Source: Brachionus plicatilis (taxonomy: Eukaryota > Rotifera > Eurotatoria > Ploima > Brachionidae). From it: a stretch of 64,000 bases of DNA. Below are positions 1 to 12,455 of the stretch, one piece after another (position 1 is the first letter of the stretch; every line of letters starts with the position of its first letter). Where the stretch lies: contig QEOQ01000303.1 of assembly GCA_010279815.1 (NCBI GenBank), positions 933,567-997,566 on the forward strand, read 5' to 3'. The notes under the pieces are model-generated. The model made no database searches, was not told the origin of the DNA, and saw only the letters and a list, made by a program, of their open reading frames with translations. A program made the position numbers and the translations under genes.

Positions 1-934
1 GCTTAGCAAAAATTTCTCCAATTCTTCTTTGTTTTGTTTTAGCTTGCGTCGTTCTTCTTCTTTTTCTTCCTTTTGCTTCTGAACTTTATAAGCGTTAAAG
101 GCTTGTTTTTTTTCATTCAAATGCTTTAGACTGCCATAACGAGGATCAGTTGCGATTAACTTCAATGCTTGCTCCCAACTGGAATTACTTGACACATTTT
201 TTTCTCTCAACAAATCTTTGAACGCTTCAATAGCCTTTTTTTTGTCCGTAAAGTCAAATGTTGTTTGAAGTTTTGAGTCGCCCGATTTTGGAGTCGAGCT
301 GCCCAAATTGCTGTTATCACTGCCGTAAGCATCACTACTTACAGAATTGTTAGCCGATTGAGCTTCACTTGGAAGTTTAATTTCATTGAGTATTAATTTT
401 TTTAAGTCTTGACTTGACGTTTCTTTGACTTCAGCAGCTTTTTTTTGTTCTAAATCAGTTTTTGAGCCTGATTTTATCACTTCTGCTTCTTGATATCCAG
501 CTGGCCTTTCCCATCTAGTTTCCTTGGTGATTGTGTTATAATAATAAGGCTTTCCATCGTCTGTTTTGTATTCCATCCAAATATTTTTGGCCGAAGATTC
601 ACTCGGAGATTTGAAGCCTTCGGGTTTTTCCCATCTAGATTCCTTGGTAACAGAATTGTAGTAGTATTTTCGACCTTCTGGTGTAAAATGCTCGCTCCAC
701 AGACCGACCTCAGATTTAGCTTTTTCGCCAACCTTAGCAATCATTGGTGGTAAATTCCCAGCTGCAAAAAAGGCATTAATAAAGAACCGTCGCACAGAAT
801 CAAAAATTACTTGGCATCATTGGAGGCATAAGCGGAGGCATGTTTGCGCCTGGTATAATTGGAGGCGGAAAAGGCATTGGCATGGACGGATTAAATAGAG
901 GGTTAAAAGGAAATGGAGGTGTACTACCTGCCAT
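1..934 (-). CDS. PRPF40A: Pre-mRNA-processing factor 40 homologue (partial)
   Basis: U1 snRNP-associated splicing factor that bridges the 5' splice site and branch-site proteins in the nucleus (family knowledge). Model: exon 811..934, a 49-nt intron 762..810, then exon <1..761, which runs off the window edge; 295 residues are visible. The start ATG at 934 opens a Pro/Met-rich N-terminus ([12 protein letters not shown]). Two WW domains follow near residues 61-88 and 102-128, each with the Trp...Tyr-Tyr-Tyr-Asn...Trp-Glu-(Lys/Arg)-Pro pattern (for example [16 protein letters not shown]). A Ser/Asn-rich linker leads to a first FF-like domain around residues 210-265 ([26 protein letters not shown]), ending in a Lys/Glu-rich helix at the edge. 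Two tandem WW domains followed by an FF domain are diagnostic of PRPF40. PRPF40A and PRPF40B cannot be told apart from this part. It is divergent from the BLTP3 gene, with about 1.1 kb between starts. Confidence 0.93.
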
Positions 935-2079
935 CGTGTTTCTTCTTCACAATTAATTTATATAAAGGAATTTAAAATTTAAATGAAAATGAATATTTAT
1001 GTTATTAAACTAAGTGAATGTACTTTAACAAATTAATTATAGTCATAATTTCTTTTGTACGAAATGTGAAGACAAACAAAATGTCATGTGTTTATGACTA
1101 ACAAAACAAAATAGACAAATTTTTGGAATAAAAATTATTTTAAATTTTTTATTTAATTTATAAAATCAATCGAGCTTTAAAATAATTTGAGAAAGAATAA
1201 AGAAAAAATTCTTGTTTATCTGGTTTTAAGATTCGATCAATGAATTCCGATATTTAATATTATAATTGGTATAAGTGCCTCATTTTAAAGGATTTAGGGA
1301 TAAACTACGCTCAAACTTAATTTTTATTGCAGCAATAATTAATTTTATTTTTATTTGAAATTAAGTTTCTTATGAGTGCATTATTTTGACATATAAAAAT
1401 CTTATTTTTTATTTCAAAAGACAAATTTAATTGACATTTCAAACAAATTTTTTCTAATCCAGTAAATCAGTAAATATTTTTTTCAAAATTTTCATATTAA
1501 TGGTTCTATTTTATGTCATCAATAATTATGATTTTAATTCAAACAATTCCTACCTGGAGTGAATTCATTTAAAGGTATTTTTTATGTTTTTAAAAAAAAA
1601 GTTAATAATATTTTCAATTCTTTAAAAAAGAACTAAAAATATATTATAATTATGCATTTTTAAAAATAATTTTTAAATGTTGATTATGAATTTTTTAAAA
1701 ATAAATATTTTTAAATCGAAGTCTAATTCATACTAAAAGTTAAAAAATTCAATTAATACCATATATTTGAAAACATATTTCACCACCCTTTAAAACCAAC
1801 ATGACTTAAAATTTATTCTGCAACTCCATAAAATAAAAAATTCCAAATTTGTTTGTAAAGTGTGAAAATCAATTTAAATCTTTCATTTCTTCTATTCGTT
1901 AGTAAATTAATAATATTTTAAATTGTTTTTTTCGAAGCTATTCATTGCAATAAAAGCGTGCAATAAAACGACTTTTTTAATCTAAATTTAAACATATTTT
2001 ATTTTTATCAAGGTTATGCCCAAGAAACACTAAATTTTTTTTATAATTACGTTTTTGTATTGTTGCTATTTTTCTAAAC
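935..2079. other. Intergenic, divergent promoter region
   Basis: AT-rich spacer between the divergently transcribed PRPF40 and BLTP3 starts. I see no ORF with family resemblance, no RNA gene and no clear repeat. It presumably holds both promoters, but no TATA or other motif stands out. Confidence 0.5.
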
Positions 2080-5000
2080 ATGGCTAATTTAATCAAAAAT
2101 GCCTTGGTCAAACAAATATCTAAGTATTTTTAACATTACCGAATAAACCTCAATTACACTTTTTTTTCAAGATTTCTCAAGAATGTTTCCCCGAATCAAA
2201 TTAACATTAGTACCCTTAAAGGTGAGGGTGAAATGAAAAATATTCAATTGAATGAGGAAATGTTAATGAACGTCCTGGAAATTCCAACATGGTTAAGGAT
2301 CACCAGCGCTAGATGCAACAAAGCAAGCGTTAAAGTTTGTTAAAAATTTTTAAATATTATTAAAAATGTTTTTCAATAGAAATAAATTATTTAATTTTAT
2401 TTTTAGGGTAAGATAAGGGAAGATTAATTACAGTTCGCTTAAATCTTTAAAATATTTATTAGTTCCACGATTTTTATTATTTTTTTCTAGATACAATGGA
2501 CTAAGTTAAAAACAAATCCAATAATTATAGTAAATATTAATTTTTTAAATGAAAATCGAAAAAAATTCTAATTTAAATTAGATATTGGACAAAATAGAAT
2601 TGGATATGGAAATAGCCGATCCATTAAGAGAGTACACTTCATCAAATCTCAGTAACATGTTTGATAAAGATAGCAGTGGAGCGTATTAATGAAATAATTT
2701 AAATATAAAATTTGAATACATTTTGTTTATTTTAGATACGGCTTTATTGACAAATGTATTGATGCAATTCAGTTAATTATTGATTCAATAACCATTACTA
2801 TAAAATCAAAAACTTTCAATGCAAATTTGAATGTAATTATCTAATTAGTTTTATAAAATAATCTTTTAAAAGTTATACGAAGATATCAAATATTCGTATT
2901 TATAGCGTAACTCCAAATTGGAAAGTTACCAACGACATCCGAAACACGCGCCTTAAAGACTTGGAAAAAGATGAGATAATTCTATTTAAAGAAGTTTCTT
3001 GGGAAATATGTCGTTTGGAAGCGTTTAATATTGAATCTGATTCTCAAAATCAGACTTCGATTAAGTTAATTATGAATCCATCGAAAATAAGAATAGTTCT
3101 TAAAAAAAAGCTATCTGATAAATCTTTAATAAACTCAACAATTCGCATTCTTCTTAATGAAATATATTGGATGGCTAGTGATACCCAGTTAAAAGCGGCA
3201 ATTGGAACTTATAAAACTTTATCTAAATTAATGACTAAATCATTCGAACAGAAAAAGAAATATGTCCAAATTCAACAGCAACAAAATGTAAATATTTTCT
3301 ATACTTAAAATGGTATCAAAATATATTAATTTTAAAATAAAATTATTTAGAAATCTAATTCTCCGGTCAAAAATTTGAACACTTCCGAAAAAACGTCCAA
3401 CGAAATTTTATCTAAAGTTTTTTTGCAGTATGACATCAAAGAAACATCTATTCATTTGCAAATTTCTAATCTTAATATTCATCTCTATGCTGATGACAAC
3501 TACTCAGGTAATAATGTTGAACTTTTAATTGTTGTAAAAAAAGTATGAGTTTATCAACAGAGATAATAGATCCTTATTTTAAAAGGAATTAAATTAAAAC
3601 TAAATATAATATCTAAATTTTTTATAGACTGTCCTTCTTATTGAATATCCTAATAATTTAATTGGGGCTACTTCAGTTTTGATTGTGGCTTAAAGTTTTA
3701 ACTAGGTTATGATTAAAGTTTTGTCATTTGTGGTTATTTTATAAGAAACTCAATTGCTAAAGCTTTATCCTTAAAATCATTATATTGAATGAATTGTCTT
3801 TATATAACGATTTTAAGAAATATAAGGTAATATCATTTAATTATTATTTTCATGTCTGAAAGTATTGAAAATTTTTCTCGATTACTCTCAGAAATCTCAG
3901 AAATCGATAACATTTCATAGCATTTCTCTAAACCCCCACTTTTTCATTAGAATTATTTTAACTCAAGTGTCAATGGCAGACTACATGTATGCCATTAACA
4001 CTGGAGTCTGCCATCAACGTCAAAAAAAAAGGACTCAGAATTCAAATTTTTATAAAAGAGTACAAATCCTGACTCACTGCTAAATTAAATTCTGAAATTT
4101 TTGTATTTTATCAATTGATTTACTCTAAAATGTTTTTAATCAAGTTATTGTAAATTTCAAATACAAATTGAACAAAAATTCTTCATTTTTTGACAAACTA
4201 GAATTAAAGTTAATAACAAATATTAGAATAAATACTGCAACATAGTGCAACATACTTTGTTAACCTTTTTTACCTAAAATAATTTTCCTCATGGAATAAA
4301 AACAAAAAATAAAGAGTCAATAAGATTTAAACAGATTCTTGATTTGATATACTAGAAAAAAGAAAATAAAATTTTTTTTTAGCTAATAAAGGTGCTACAA
4401 AGTATACAGTATTTTTTCTAATAATTTTTATTAACTTTAAATTTTAATTTATAAAAAATGAAGAGTTTTTGTTCAATTTGTATTTGAAATCCACAACACC
4501 TAAAAGCAAATACTCAAATTATATACTTTTCGTCATCAATAAATATCTCCTGAAACATTTTTCTATCCAATCTTCAATTTATATAGAAAAATTTGAATTT
4601 GAAGGTCACAAAATTTAATAGTCTCGAAAGTCGCTTTCTTTATTAAAGAAATATTTTTTTTTAAGGGAATAATTTAATTGATGGTGGTTCAATGCAATTT
4701 TTATTCAAAAATGTTTGCTTAGACCATTATCCGTATCATAAAGTTGGCTCTTCAACAAAACACTGGAACAATTTTAACCACACATTCGTACAAAGAGATG
4801 AATGGTCTAAAAGCTTACTGAACGAGTTCACTTCAAAACTTGAAGAAATTTTTAAAAATTCAAATATTTATGGCATTAATAATTCTCACTTTAAAAATGG
4901 CATTAATTTGCTCGAGAGCTGCACAATTTTTTCTCTGAAAGATTTTTGTATTTACAAAGTAACTACTAATCTATCGAATAAGCAAGCTAATGTGTCTTCC

Positions 5001-8000
5001 ATGCGAGCAAAAAAACTAAATCAAGAAAAGTCAATCTCAGAACCCATAACCTACGATTCCATAAACGATTTTTTAAAAATGAAAAATTACTTTCTTGACC
5101 AGCAAATGTTTAATATGCGCCCTTTTTTGAGCTCAAACTCCTCGGAGTTCAATCTTCCAACTGAAACATTGTTCGCTAATTGTTTTTTAAGCGATTTTTA
5201 TTTCGCTGAAAATGTCAATTATCCAGTGCCTTCGCAACAAATTTACGCTCAAATATCTCCCATTCTTGTAAACATTGATTTCTTGACCCTCTTATGGATG
5301 AACACGCTGGCATTCTCGCTTTGGAGAGAGAAATTGATAGCTGACGAAAAAGACAAGTCCGAAAAAAAACATACAAATCGCTTTGCCAAAAATTACCTTC
5401 ATTGTGACACATATTTGGAAGTTATTCTCCCAAAAGTAAATTTAACAATTTATCCGACCAAATTGGATTCAAATGTAAATTTTCGAGACCAAAATTTTAC
5501 CAATAGGCCCAATGGCATAGAAATCGGAATGGCCAAATTAGTGCTGACTAATCGAACACTAAGCAAGTCAAATAATAATTATGATGAGTTTAGTGCTACA
5601 TGCCAAAAAGCTTACAAATTTTCATCGAATTTAATTGAAAAAAATATCAATTTTAAAAATAAAGTTATCAGAAATTATTTTGAAGATAATGATATAAGAA
5701 TTAATAGTTTGGCGCCTTGTTTTAATGAAATTTTACAGAATGATAATTTAAGCTTAATACGTGACAGTTTAGGGATACATAATGATCAGTTAGTTAATGC
5801 CAAAGAGGGACTTTTTTTGAAGAATTTAAATAGAAATGCCTTGAACAAAGATGCAGCCAAGGATATATGGATAATGGATATCGAGAGTTTATGGGTCGAT
5901 ATGATTGATAAAGACTGTGTTCCGTTTGTTCAGAACGCTTCGTTTAAAATTTTTGCTGTCAATATATGGGAATTTTTGAGCAAAAGTTCCATTTTAATGG
6001 AACAAACTGATCAAGAGGATACTTGGAATAAATCATCTAGCAAAGAGTACATGAAGGCATTTAATCGCTTGGATAAGATAATAAAAATAGAAAAAAAAAC
6101 TGAATTTGATGCCAAAGTACGCAAGCGTTCAAATAGCCTCTCAAATAAATCCACCCTAATTAGATCCAAGACTAAGTCTGAATTGTTGTGTAAAAAAATT
6201 TACTCGAATTTAAATGTGGCTACGAGGATTAAAAATATAAATGTCTATGTAAATCATTCACAAATTTTGTTTCTTTTAAGATTTATTGATGTGATTGATA
6301 TTTTTTTCAGTCAAATTAAGATTGATACCGAACAAACGCTCAAGTTTAGAGGTCGATCTCAAAAAGGCGAAAATGTAAGAAGATCTCGTCGCAAATCGCT
6401 TAAATTGGATTTTTTTGAAGAAGAAATTGACCAAGATCTAAGCGAACCAAGTGTTAATTTGGCACTTTGTATAGACAATATACACGTTGAGCTGCTTATT
6501 GATGATTTAAGAAAGGACATTCAATTTCAGCCCGAACATCAAGAAGATCAAGAATCTCAAGAGAACTTGTTTGAATCTTATTCTAATCTAGGAGAAAAAA
6601 AATCTATCGAAAAATTAAATTCGACCATTGACGACTACAATGTAGTTACCATACAAGCTGAAAAAGATCTAATATTCAATTATATAAAATATGTTTACGG
6701 CCTATCTACAGACATGCCTAATTCCTCTTTCAATTTTAATTTTGTTCCTAGCTTTAAAGATTTGCAAAAGGAACAAGACTCGGGATATGCGACCGAAAAG
6801 TCAAGCTTAGCTTCCAATTTATCAAACAAAGCACTCAGTGGTTTAACAAAATTAACAAATAAACTGTCCGAATCTGGTGAAGATCTCCTAGCTGATGATA
6901 ATGACAATATTTCGATGATATTGAATTTGGCTCAAGAGGATAACGTAAGTGTGGTAAGTGAAAATATGCTAGACACTACAAAATATTCGCCAAGCAGATC
7001 AATCAGTTCTGCGTCCGAGACAAGCTCGTTTACAGCCTCAATCGGTCAAATGAACAAATTTGACCAATTGAAGAGTAACTCGACCAGTTCGAATATATCA
7101 AAATTTAACTCAAATAATAATCAAATAATTCAGACTGATTCAGCTAAGACTAAAGTTGGAATAAAGCTCAAAAATTTGGGAGTCTATGTTCAAACACAAG
7201 GTGAAAATTTGATGTCTTTAATTAGTTTAGATCAAATTAAAATAAGAGATAAAATATCGCAAAACTTTGATGAAAATAAATTGAGAGATATCTTGATAAG
7301 ATTTAAAAAAAGTTCCCATGATCCTGAAAGTTCCAATGGATTGGCTGAGCTTTATGTGGAAAATTTTAAAATTGAGCTGGATGTTCCGACTTTGACCGCT
7401 TTGGTAGATCTGGTTGATGACACTGATGATTTTAAAACCGAAATAACGGACACAATAGCTATTAAAGCCTACATTTACAGCTGTAGAGTTAAATTAAACG
7501 ATGATCCTTTTAAAAAGTATGTAAATAACCCGAAGGCCTTAGATCTAGTTGTAGAAAGTTTATTATTCAAAAAAAGTTCTGATAATAAACTTATAATTAA
7601 TGAAAAAAAAACTAGAAAAAATGACGAGTTTGACTCGGCTAGTTTGAGGCTTCAATTGAACAAGAATGTGTTTTGTGAATCCAAATTTGTCCAAGAATCC
7701 AAATCTGACTTTTCATGTTATGAGTTTAGATCCAGACAAAATTTAAAAATTGACTCTGACAAATTTGCTTCCATGGTTGTTATGCTACGAAAAGAAAAAG
7801 AAACTAACCATTTGTTACAGACTAAAATGGAAAAGCAAAAATCAGAATTTAATGCTAAAGAGAAAGAAATGAGCTCCAAATTGGAATTGGTTGAAACAGA
7901 AAATCAAATACTAAAAAAAGAAATAGAAAGCTTAAAGATGAATAGAAGTATGATAAATAACTGTGAAGATGATAGAATAAAGGGTTTGAATGAAACACTT

Positions 8001-8156
8001 GAAATTGAAAGAAAGCAGTTTGAGTCTTTACTTTTAGGATCTCAGGAAGAAAATGAATTGCTAAAATCAAAGCTTAAAAAAACAGAAGATTATGTGGCTC
8101 TTCTGAATATTGAGCGTGAATGTTTGATGAAAAAAATAAACCAGTCTAAATTTTAA
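2080..8156 (+). CDS. BLTP3: Bridge-like lipid transfer protein 3 (UHRF1BP1/SHIP164-like)
   Basis: Chorein/VPS13-superfamily tube protein thought to move bulk lipid at endosome/Golgi contacts (family knowledge). Model: join(2080..2123, 2172..2334, 2491..2529, 2582..2682, 2736..2832, 2883..3287, 3351..3507, 4666..8156), 1498 aa, close to human UHRF1BP1 and UHRF1BP1L (about 1440-1460). All junction phases agree. The N-terminal chorein region includes STLKGEGEMKNIQLNEE and EIPTWLRITSARCNKASVKV, followed by WTKLKTNP and YGFIDKC. Exon 8 resumes with the conserved DHYPYHKVG segment and later LWVDMID. The middle is Ser/Asn-rich and probably disordered. The last about 130 residues are a Lys/Glu coiled coil (KEKETNHLLQTKMEKQKSEF), as in family members. 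Six introns are 48-156 nt; intron 7 (3508..4665) is 1158 nt and holds a foldback element. The ATG at 4692 is internal to exon 8, not the gene start. Confidence 0.9.
3973..4014. repeat. Short inverted repeat in BLTP3 intron 7
   Basis: Perfect 10-nt arms (ATGGCAGACT at 3973-3982 and AGTCTGCCAT at 4005-4014) with a 22-nt loop. A further ATGCCAT copy lies inside the loop. It is 134 bp upstream of the large foldback and may belong to the same insertion. Function unknown. Confidence 0.5.
4148..4496. repeat. Foldback (long inverted repeat) element in BLTP3 intron 7
   Basis: The left arm (about 4148-4270) and right arm (about 4385-4496) are inverted copies separated by about 115 nt. The outer 38 nt (4154-4191 against 4453-4490) match with one mismatch. 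The match continues inward for another 60-70 nt with scattered mismatches and a small insertion in the left arm that carries a 9-nt duplication. No ORF and no certain target-site duplication were seen. This looks like a MITE or foldback transposon, and the transcript could form a long hairpin. Confidence 0.8.
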
Positions 8157-10497
8157 ATTTTAGTGGAGATCTTTAATAAAGATGATGTTAAATTTTTATT
8201 CTATTTTCTTTGTATTTATTTAAAAAGTTGAAAAAAAATTTTTAGTTAAAACACTTAAATAAATTAATTTATTGAACAAATGTTTTAATAAAATTAAAAA
8301 ATAATCCAAATTATTTTAAAATATTTTAGCTATTTTTACAAATCATTATTTCATGACCCAATTTTGCAGAAATACAAGAAAACGCTTAAGACAAAATGAT
8401 TTCTTTGTTTTCGGAGAGTCGTTTAATAATTTTTTAAATAAGTTTTTTGGAAGGAAGATGATAAATTTTTTTGTACTCAAGTTACATAGCCTTTGCTTCT
8501 TTATTTATAGATAAAGAATTTTGTAATCAGTCTGAGAGGTTCTTGTATTTAATTTTAGGTTGTGAATCCTCTGCTGGAGATTTTCATAAAAATTTTAGTT
8601 TATCAAATTGGTTTTTAAAGAAAATAAGAAGTCTTTAAATTTTTGTTTATGGTTTCTGCGAACTGACTCCAAAAGACACATCATCGTATTCGTTTTGCTA
8701 TCTTTTAAGATATATCCTTTAATATAATTTTTAATAACTTAAACTTGGTGTAAAACATTTCATTATCAGTGAAGGTATTATTAATATAATCTAACTTCTT
8801 TGAATATTTTTTTGAAATAAGTGAGGATTTTTATTCCCAAAAAATGTATTAATTGCTTAACTGATTGAGTTTTAGTTCAATATTGATTGATCTGTATTGA
8901 TCTTCCGCTTAAAAAGCCAGGGTTATAATTCATTACGGCATTTATTTACTTTTTAGATTCAATTTTGCTTTTTTTAGATAAAAAATTTGACAAAATTTTC
9001 TTCAAGTATGAGAGAGCAGTATGTGTTAATTTTTTTTTGTTACTGGGATATTATTTATGAATATGTTCAAAAGAAATGGACACATTTCTGGACTTCCGTC
9101 CATCTTTTCATTTTTAAAAGTCCACTTAAAATATTGTTTACACTTAGTTTGGAAGGTCTAGTACGAATGATTTAATTTGGCACCTTTAAGTTAATAAGTT
9201 TATTTATTAGAATATTGTTCCAAACTCGATCGAAAACTTTAAATTTTCTTTTAATTATTTTAGGCTAATTTTCAGTTCTTTTCAAATTTAACTTTTTATA
9301 ATAAAGTAAAATTCATTTTTAGTAGTAATTTTTATTCTTCATAAAATTTAATTAATTATAATTTAAAAATATACTTTTGAAAAGTTAAGATTAAATATAC
9401 ATTAATATTAGTTATTTATCCTAAATCAAATATTAAGTTTATCAATATAACAAAATAGTTGATGAAAAGAAATTTAACTAAATGTCTACAGTATATTTAA
9501 GCACTGCCTCATTGAATCTAAAATTTTACAATCAATTACCAAAAGAAACATTAAATCGTTAATCCATCATTGGATTTATTTTTCCTAGCCAAATCTTTTA
9601 TAAATAATAACTAATCATAAAAATTAGCAAATATCTAATAAAGTTCATCAAATTTTAATTGAAAAATTTGGTATATAAATTCTTGATAGTTGTTTAGTAA
9701 AACTATATATTTTAATATAAGTAATTCTTAAATATCATAAATAAAAAATTTTTCAAATAAGATACAAAAGACTGGAATTAAATAATATCAAATCTTTAAA
9801 ATTTATTCCTTTAAGTAATAATTTATTTTTTAATAGATTAATATTCTAGATTTTTAGGAAGCCAATTAAAAAAAACCAAATGCCTATTTTTAATTATTTA
9901 TTTGAAAATATTTTTTAAATTTTGGTATTTTTTCAAGTGGAATTTTAGTGTCAAATGCAAAATATATTGCTACATTATTTCAAACTTTTTGCATAATTCA
10001 AACTTAATAGGAATTTTATTTTCAAATGAAGTGATGAAATTTTGAGATTTTGAATATGATTAAAAGAGTACTAAAAATTAATACAGCAATATTTTTGGCA
10101 CAAAAAATTTCATATTTTTTCAACAACAGTCATTTTTTTAGGTTTTTATGTATCGAATTTCATCTAAACGTTTCAGATCGTAATCGGAAAAGGAAACAAA
10201 AATTTAATTGATAATATTTAAATATAAGACAAAATCGATTTTTGCCTCTGAAGAGTGATATCAAATTTCAAATTTTAAATTTTCTAGGTAATAATAAGTT
10301 TCATTCTTCTATTCTATATATTATGTCATAAGCATAATATTGTTAATATTTGCTAAAATTCAATTTTTTTAGTCAAAAATAAGAAAATATTTTGGAAACA
10401 TAAATTTCGCAATTTATTACTAATAGAAGTTTTTAGAATTCATTTTTTAGCAAACGCTTTTTTTCTAATTTTTAAGATTTAAATAAAAATTGCCAAC
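8157..10497. other. Intergenic, nothing recognised
   Basis: About 2.3 kb of AT-rich DNA. The only open frame over 60 codons (8987-9175) has no recognisable family features and is treated as chance. No RNA gene or clear repeat seen. Confidence 0.5.
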
Positions 10498-10876
10498 ATG
10501 TCAAGAGATCTAGTACAAGAAGCTGCTGGAAGAGCCAAAAATCTTCAAGTCGAGCAAATCAAAAGTAATCAATATTTTAAAGTAACTATTCCTCAATTAA
10601 TAATCAATTTTTTCTAGCTATCAAAGAGGCTTTTGATCAATTTGATGTTAATGGAGATGGTACTGTTTCAATTAGTGAGGTTGATAAAGTTTTAGACACT
10701 CTTAGCATTCATATACCTGAAAGCGAACAAGAAAGAATAATACAAACACTTGACAAGTTAAAGAAAATATTAATTTCTGAATAGTTATAATATTTTGTTT
10801 ATTTAGAAATGGTAACGGAACAATTGAGTTTGTCGAATTTGTGATCAACTATGAAAATGGTCTTTTTAACTTCTAA
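10498..10876 (+). CDS. Small two-EF-hand calcium-binding protein
   Basis: Predicted 91-aa calcium-binding protein. Model: join(10498..10564, 10618..10756, 10807..10876), with introns of 53 and 50 nt and matching phases. The N-terminal helix (SRDLVQEAAGRAKNLQVEQI) precedes two EF-hands. Loop 1, DVNGDGTVSISE, and loop 2, DKNGNGTIEFVE, both keep the acidic or Asn ligands at positions 1, 3 and 5, Gly at 6 and Glu at 12, so both should bind calcium. Loop 2 is assembled across the second intron, which supports the splice model. At half the size of calmodulin it resembles a single EF-hand pair (S100-like or calmodulin-lobe size), but I cannot name an orthologue. ATG 10498 is the first in-frame start. 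Every exon is too short to stand out as an ORF. Confidence 0.85.
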
Positions 10877-11338
10877 AAAAATCATCTTGAATTTTTTTAT
10901 CTATGTTAGAAAAAAAATTAGAAATTTTTATGAATTGCCTAATATTAGACTTAAATAAAATATTGTCTTGATTTTTTATTTTCATCTTCAAATTTTTTGT
11001 AATTTAGTTGAAATATCAGCTATGCTGACTTTCAATTTTGATTGATTTATAGATATTCACATTTAAGATACATACAAAACTAATTCTTAAGATATAATTA
11101 TTTATTTAAATTAAAAATTTTGATTTAAAGTTCTTATTTAAACTATTAAAAACAATATTATCTTTTTCTCAATTTATTGAGCTTTAATTTCAATTGAATT
11201 TAGTAAATATCTATGGAAATATTGCATCTATCTTAAATTAAAAATATCAATTAGATTTGATTGTAAGCAAAATATATAAAAAAATTTACTTCTTGATTAG
11301 ATGAAATCAATAAACGTAATAGATGAGCCTGATAGATA
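10877..11338. other. Intergenic, nothing recognised
   Basis: 462 bp of AT-rich sequence between two same-strand genes. Nothing recognised. Confidence 0.5.
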
Positions 11339-12262
11339 ATGAAGCCTTTCCAAAAAGCTACTTCAACTACTCAACAATCGAAGCAAGTTAAAACTGTCCA
11401 GAAAGGACCAGTCCCGGTTAGTAGCCCGGTTAAACATGCTCCCAATCAGCCAGTAAGAGCAATCCCGAACCAAACAAAAACCCAGGTCCCTGCTAGAACT
11501 GTACAAAAACCTATAATAGCTAATCAATCTCCACAAAAACCAGTAATTAATGCTCAAAAGCCAATTATCAATGCAAAAAATCCAGTAATCAATGCTCAAA
11601 AACCGGTTAGCAATGCTCAAAAAACAGTTATCAATATAAAAAATCCTTTTACCAATATACAAAAACAAGCACCTACAAAATTAGATCCTATAACTGCTAA
11701 ACCGACTCCAACAAATGAGTCTTTTATACAAAAAATGAACGATAAATTATTCAATGGTCAACCATTTAAAATAAGATTGAAATTTTTTTTTATCGAATTT
11801 TTTGATTTTATTGCACCAGGTTTTATTTTACATTTACTTCTTAGCAATATAAACCATTTATTTATCAAACATTTAATCTATTTCATAAATAGTTTTATCA
11901 ATTCACATGAACATATGTTGGTAACGATTCTTGGAGCACTATTATCTATACTTCATTCAATTATATTCGTACAATCAGTCCTTAAAAACTCAAATAATCG
12001 ATACAGGTTTGAGTTCAATTTATTTTTGGTGATGTCAATTCAATTTCTAGTTTATTTTTTAATTGGTTCAGTGCAATTAATTGGTCAAATGTCCTATTGG
12101 GATCATAAGCAAAAATGTGCTTCACCTTATTATCTAGTTGAAATAGTTAAGCTTCTTATTGAAATGTTTATTTTACTGATATTTATTGCTAAATCTTTAT
12201 TTTTATTAAGAAATAATTTATGTACTGAATTTAAAAATTTTTTCACAATAAATTTGTCTTAA
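11339..12262 (+). CDS. Four-helix membrane protein with repetitive N-terminus, unknown function
   Basis: Intronless, 307 aa. I do not recognise a family. Residues 1-130 are basic, Gln/Pro/Asn-rich and free of hydrophobic stretches, with a degenerate repeat around residues 65-112 built on the unit NAQKPVI (NAQKPIINAKNPVINAQKPV). Four hydrophobic segments follow at roughly 148-170, 192-216, 223-248 and 264-290, with short connecting loops, giving a tetraspan layout with the long N-terminal tail presumably cytoplasmic. The last loop has a single Cys (KCASPYY). It lies 193 bp upstream of the K2P channel gene on the same strand, but nothing links their functions. The repeats suggest recent slippage expansion of a disordered tail. 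Confidence 0.7.
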   Translation: MKPFQKATSTTQQSKQVKTVQKGPVPVSSPVKHAPNQPVRAIPNQTKTQVPARTVQKPIIANQSPQKPVINAQKPIINAKNPVINAQKPVSNAQKTVINIKNPFTNIQKQAPTKLDPITAKPTPTNESFIQKMNDKLFNGQPFKIRLKFFFIEFFDFIAPGFILHLLLSNINHLFIKHLIYFINSFINSHEHMLVTILGALLSILHSIIFVQSVLKNSNNRYRFEFNLFLVMSIQFLVYFLIGSVQLIGQMSYWDHKQKCASPYYLVEIVKLLIEMFILLIFIAKSLFLLRNNLCTEFKNFFTINLS

Positions 12263-12455
12263 CATTTATTTATAAAAAGTGAGTTTAATTTTTAAGTTAT
12301 ATTTGAATACAATAAAAAAATCTTTATAATTTATTTATGGTCATGTGAATGAGTTTATCATTTTTTCAAAACTGAATCTAGTGGTTCCAAAAAAAGATCA
12401 GTATTGTAATGATGTCTAGCAGATTACTAAATATTTAAAAAAATTCTAATCTAAA

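Noticed and set aside
477..753. 87-codon frames on both strands overlapping PRPF40
   Set aside because: Out of frame with the clear WW-domain exon; shadows of it.
3865..4083. 72-codon frame in BLTP3 intron 7
   Set aside because: Lies inside the intron, no family features, and the splice model does not need it.
8987..9175. 62-codon open frame in the spacer after BLTP3
   Set aside because: Composition is that of random AT-rich DNA, and the start is a non-ATG codon.
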